A DNA stretch of 64,000 bases from Paraburkholderia youngii (lineage in GTDB: Bacteria > Pseudomonadota > Gammaproteobacteria > Burkholderiales > Burkholderiaceae). Position numbers and translations under genes: made by a program. Below are positions 63,559 through 64,000 of this stretch, piece after piece; positions within the stretch are counted from its first letter, which is position 1, and each line of letters begins with the position of its first letter. The notes beneath the pieces were generated by a model, which worked only from the letters and a program-made list of their open reading frames with translations, had not been told where the DNA came from and ran no database searches. The stretch lies in NCBI RefSeq assembly GCF_013366925.1, contig NZ_JAALDK010000001.1:4829165-4893164 (forward strand), in the 5' to 3' direction.

Positions 63559-64000
63559 ATGAGAACTTCACGTCGCACCTTGCTGGGCCAAAGTCTCGCC
63601 CTTCCTCTCAGTCTAGGCCTTGCGCCGTGGTTGTCTCTGCGCAGCGCGAAAGCCAACGCCGAGCCGCAATCGCTCGCGATCGTGATGAATTCGGGGGAGG
63701 CGAGCGTGTCGGTGATCGACATGGCCTCGCGCGCGGTAATCCGCACGCTGCCCACGATGCGCGAACCGAGTCATTGGGCGCTGTCCCCGGACAGGAGCAA
63801 GCTCTACATTGCGGACGCCAGCGGCAACGCGCTGTTCATTGTAGATCCGCGCACTGGCACGTCACTGGGACACAGGACGATCGCCGACCCGTATCAGCTC
63901 GGCTTTACACCTGACCGCCGTTACCTCGTCATCAACGCACTGCGAATCAACTACGTGGACATCTATCGCGCGGACGACCTGACGCTGGCCAAGCGCTTTT
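63559..64000 (+). CDS. Tat-exported YncE/YVTN-type beta-propeller protein, N-terminal part
   Basis: 147 residues before the window ends. MRTSRRTLLGQSLALPLSLG has a twin-arginine signal (SRRTLLG) and the following blades carry VMNSGEASVSVIDMASRAVI, HWALSPDRSKLYIADASGNA and LFIVDPRTGT, the YVTN repeat pattern. Such periplasmic propellers often accompany quinoprotein or cytochrome c systems. The 3' end lies outside the window. Confidence 0.85.
   Translation, partial: MRTSRRTLLGQSLALPLSLGLAPWLSLRSAKANAEPQSLAIVMNSGEASVSVIDMASRAVIRTLPTMREPSHWALSPDRSKLYIADASGNALFIVDPRTGTSLGHRTIADPYQLGFTPDRRYLVINALRINYVDIYRADDLTLAKRF

Noticed and set aside
62066..63562. 498-codon plus-strand frame opposite the LysR gene
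   Set aside because: The minus strand codes a full LysR protein; the plus-strand product is low-complexity Arg/His/Gln-rich as expected for a shadow frame.

Overview
The window looks like a replicon of a high-GC betaproteobacterium of the Burkholderiaceae, most like Paraburkholderia or Caballeronia. Pointers are an RNase R N-terminus of Burkholderia type, a Burkholderia-type 16-strand porin, PhaB acetoacetyl-CoA reductase, several LysR/AraC regulators, an FCD GntR regulator and an IS2-like IS3 element. All family calls are from reading the sequence; no search was run.

Region 1 (1-1445): the start of rnr (minus strand), then two tandem tRNA-Leu(CAG) genes, each with its own promoter and terminator. 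Region 2 (1488-about 18700): a genomic island headed by a P4-type tyrosine integrase next to the second tRNA. Its cargo is defence-like: a standalone protein with a phage polyvalent-protein domain (EIQSDWH motif), a tightly coupled four-gene membrane operon (four-TM protein, vWA-like protein, MotA/TolQ-like protein, MotB/TolR-like protein), a SET methyltransferase, an OLD-like ATPase/TOPRIM protein, a TIR-like nucleotide-binding protein, a HEPN-like gene whose ribosome binding site was cut off by an IS2-like insertion, and a KAP-type P-loop NTPase with a truncated partner. I could not find the matching distal attachment site.

Region 3 (about 18670-26930): plasmid/ICE-derived material: an IS30 relic, a 160-nt nested palindrome before a DUF932 gene, a large ParB-like protein, a TraK/TraL/TraM-like trio and, upstream of it, a sequence matching the IncP nic core. 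No relaxase is visible. An IS66 relic closes this part. Region 4 (27000-38800): a patchwork of a few live genes (AraC regulator, phaB, porin, LysR) among broken ones (frameshifted fdhD, malic enzyme, LysR, IS6, alginate lyase, RND pump pieces) and a pair of diverged 257-nt repeats.

Region 5 (38770-47437): bestrophin-like channel, an intact fdhD, a small winged-helix protein, a YdeP/FdhF-type molybdoenzyme, cytochrome bd subunits CydA/CydB, and MoaE/MoaD. FdhD and MoaDE serve molybdenum cofactor supply, so the block reads as a molybdoenzyme-plus-quinol-oxidase module. Region 6 (48106-64000): an FtsI-like penicillin-binding protein, a bicupin, a FUSC-type efflux protein, and a glycolate/lactate module (FCD GntR regulator, lactate/glycolate permease, glcF-glcE-glcD) with a GntR-type operator before glcD; then PsiE-like, LysR and the start of a Tat-exported YncE-like beta-propeller protein.
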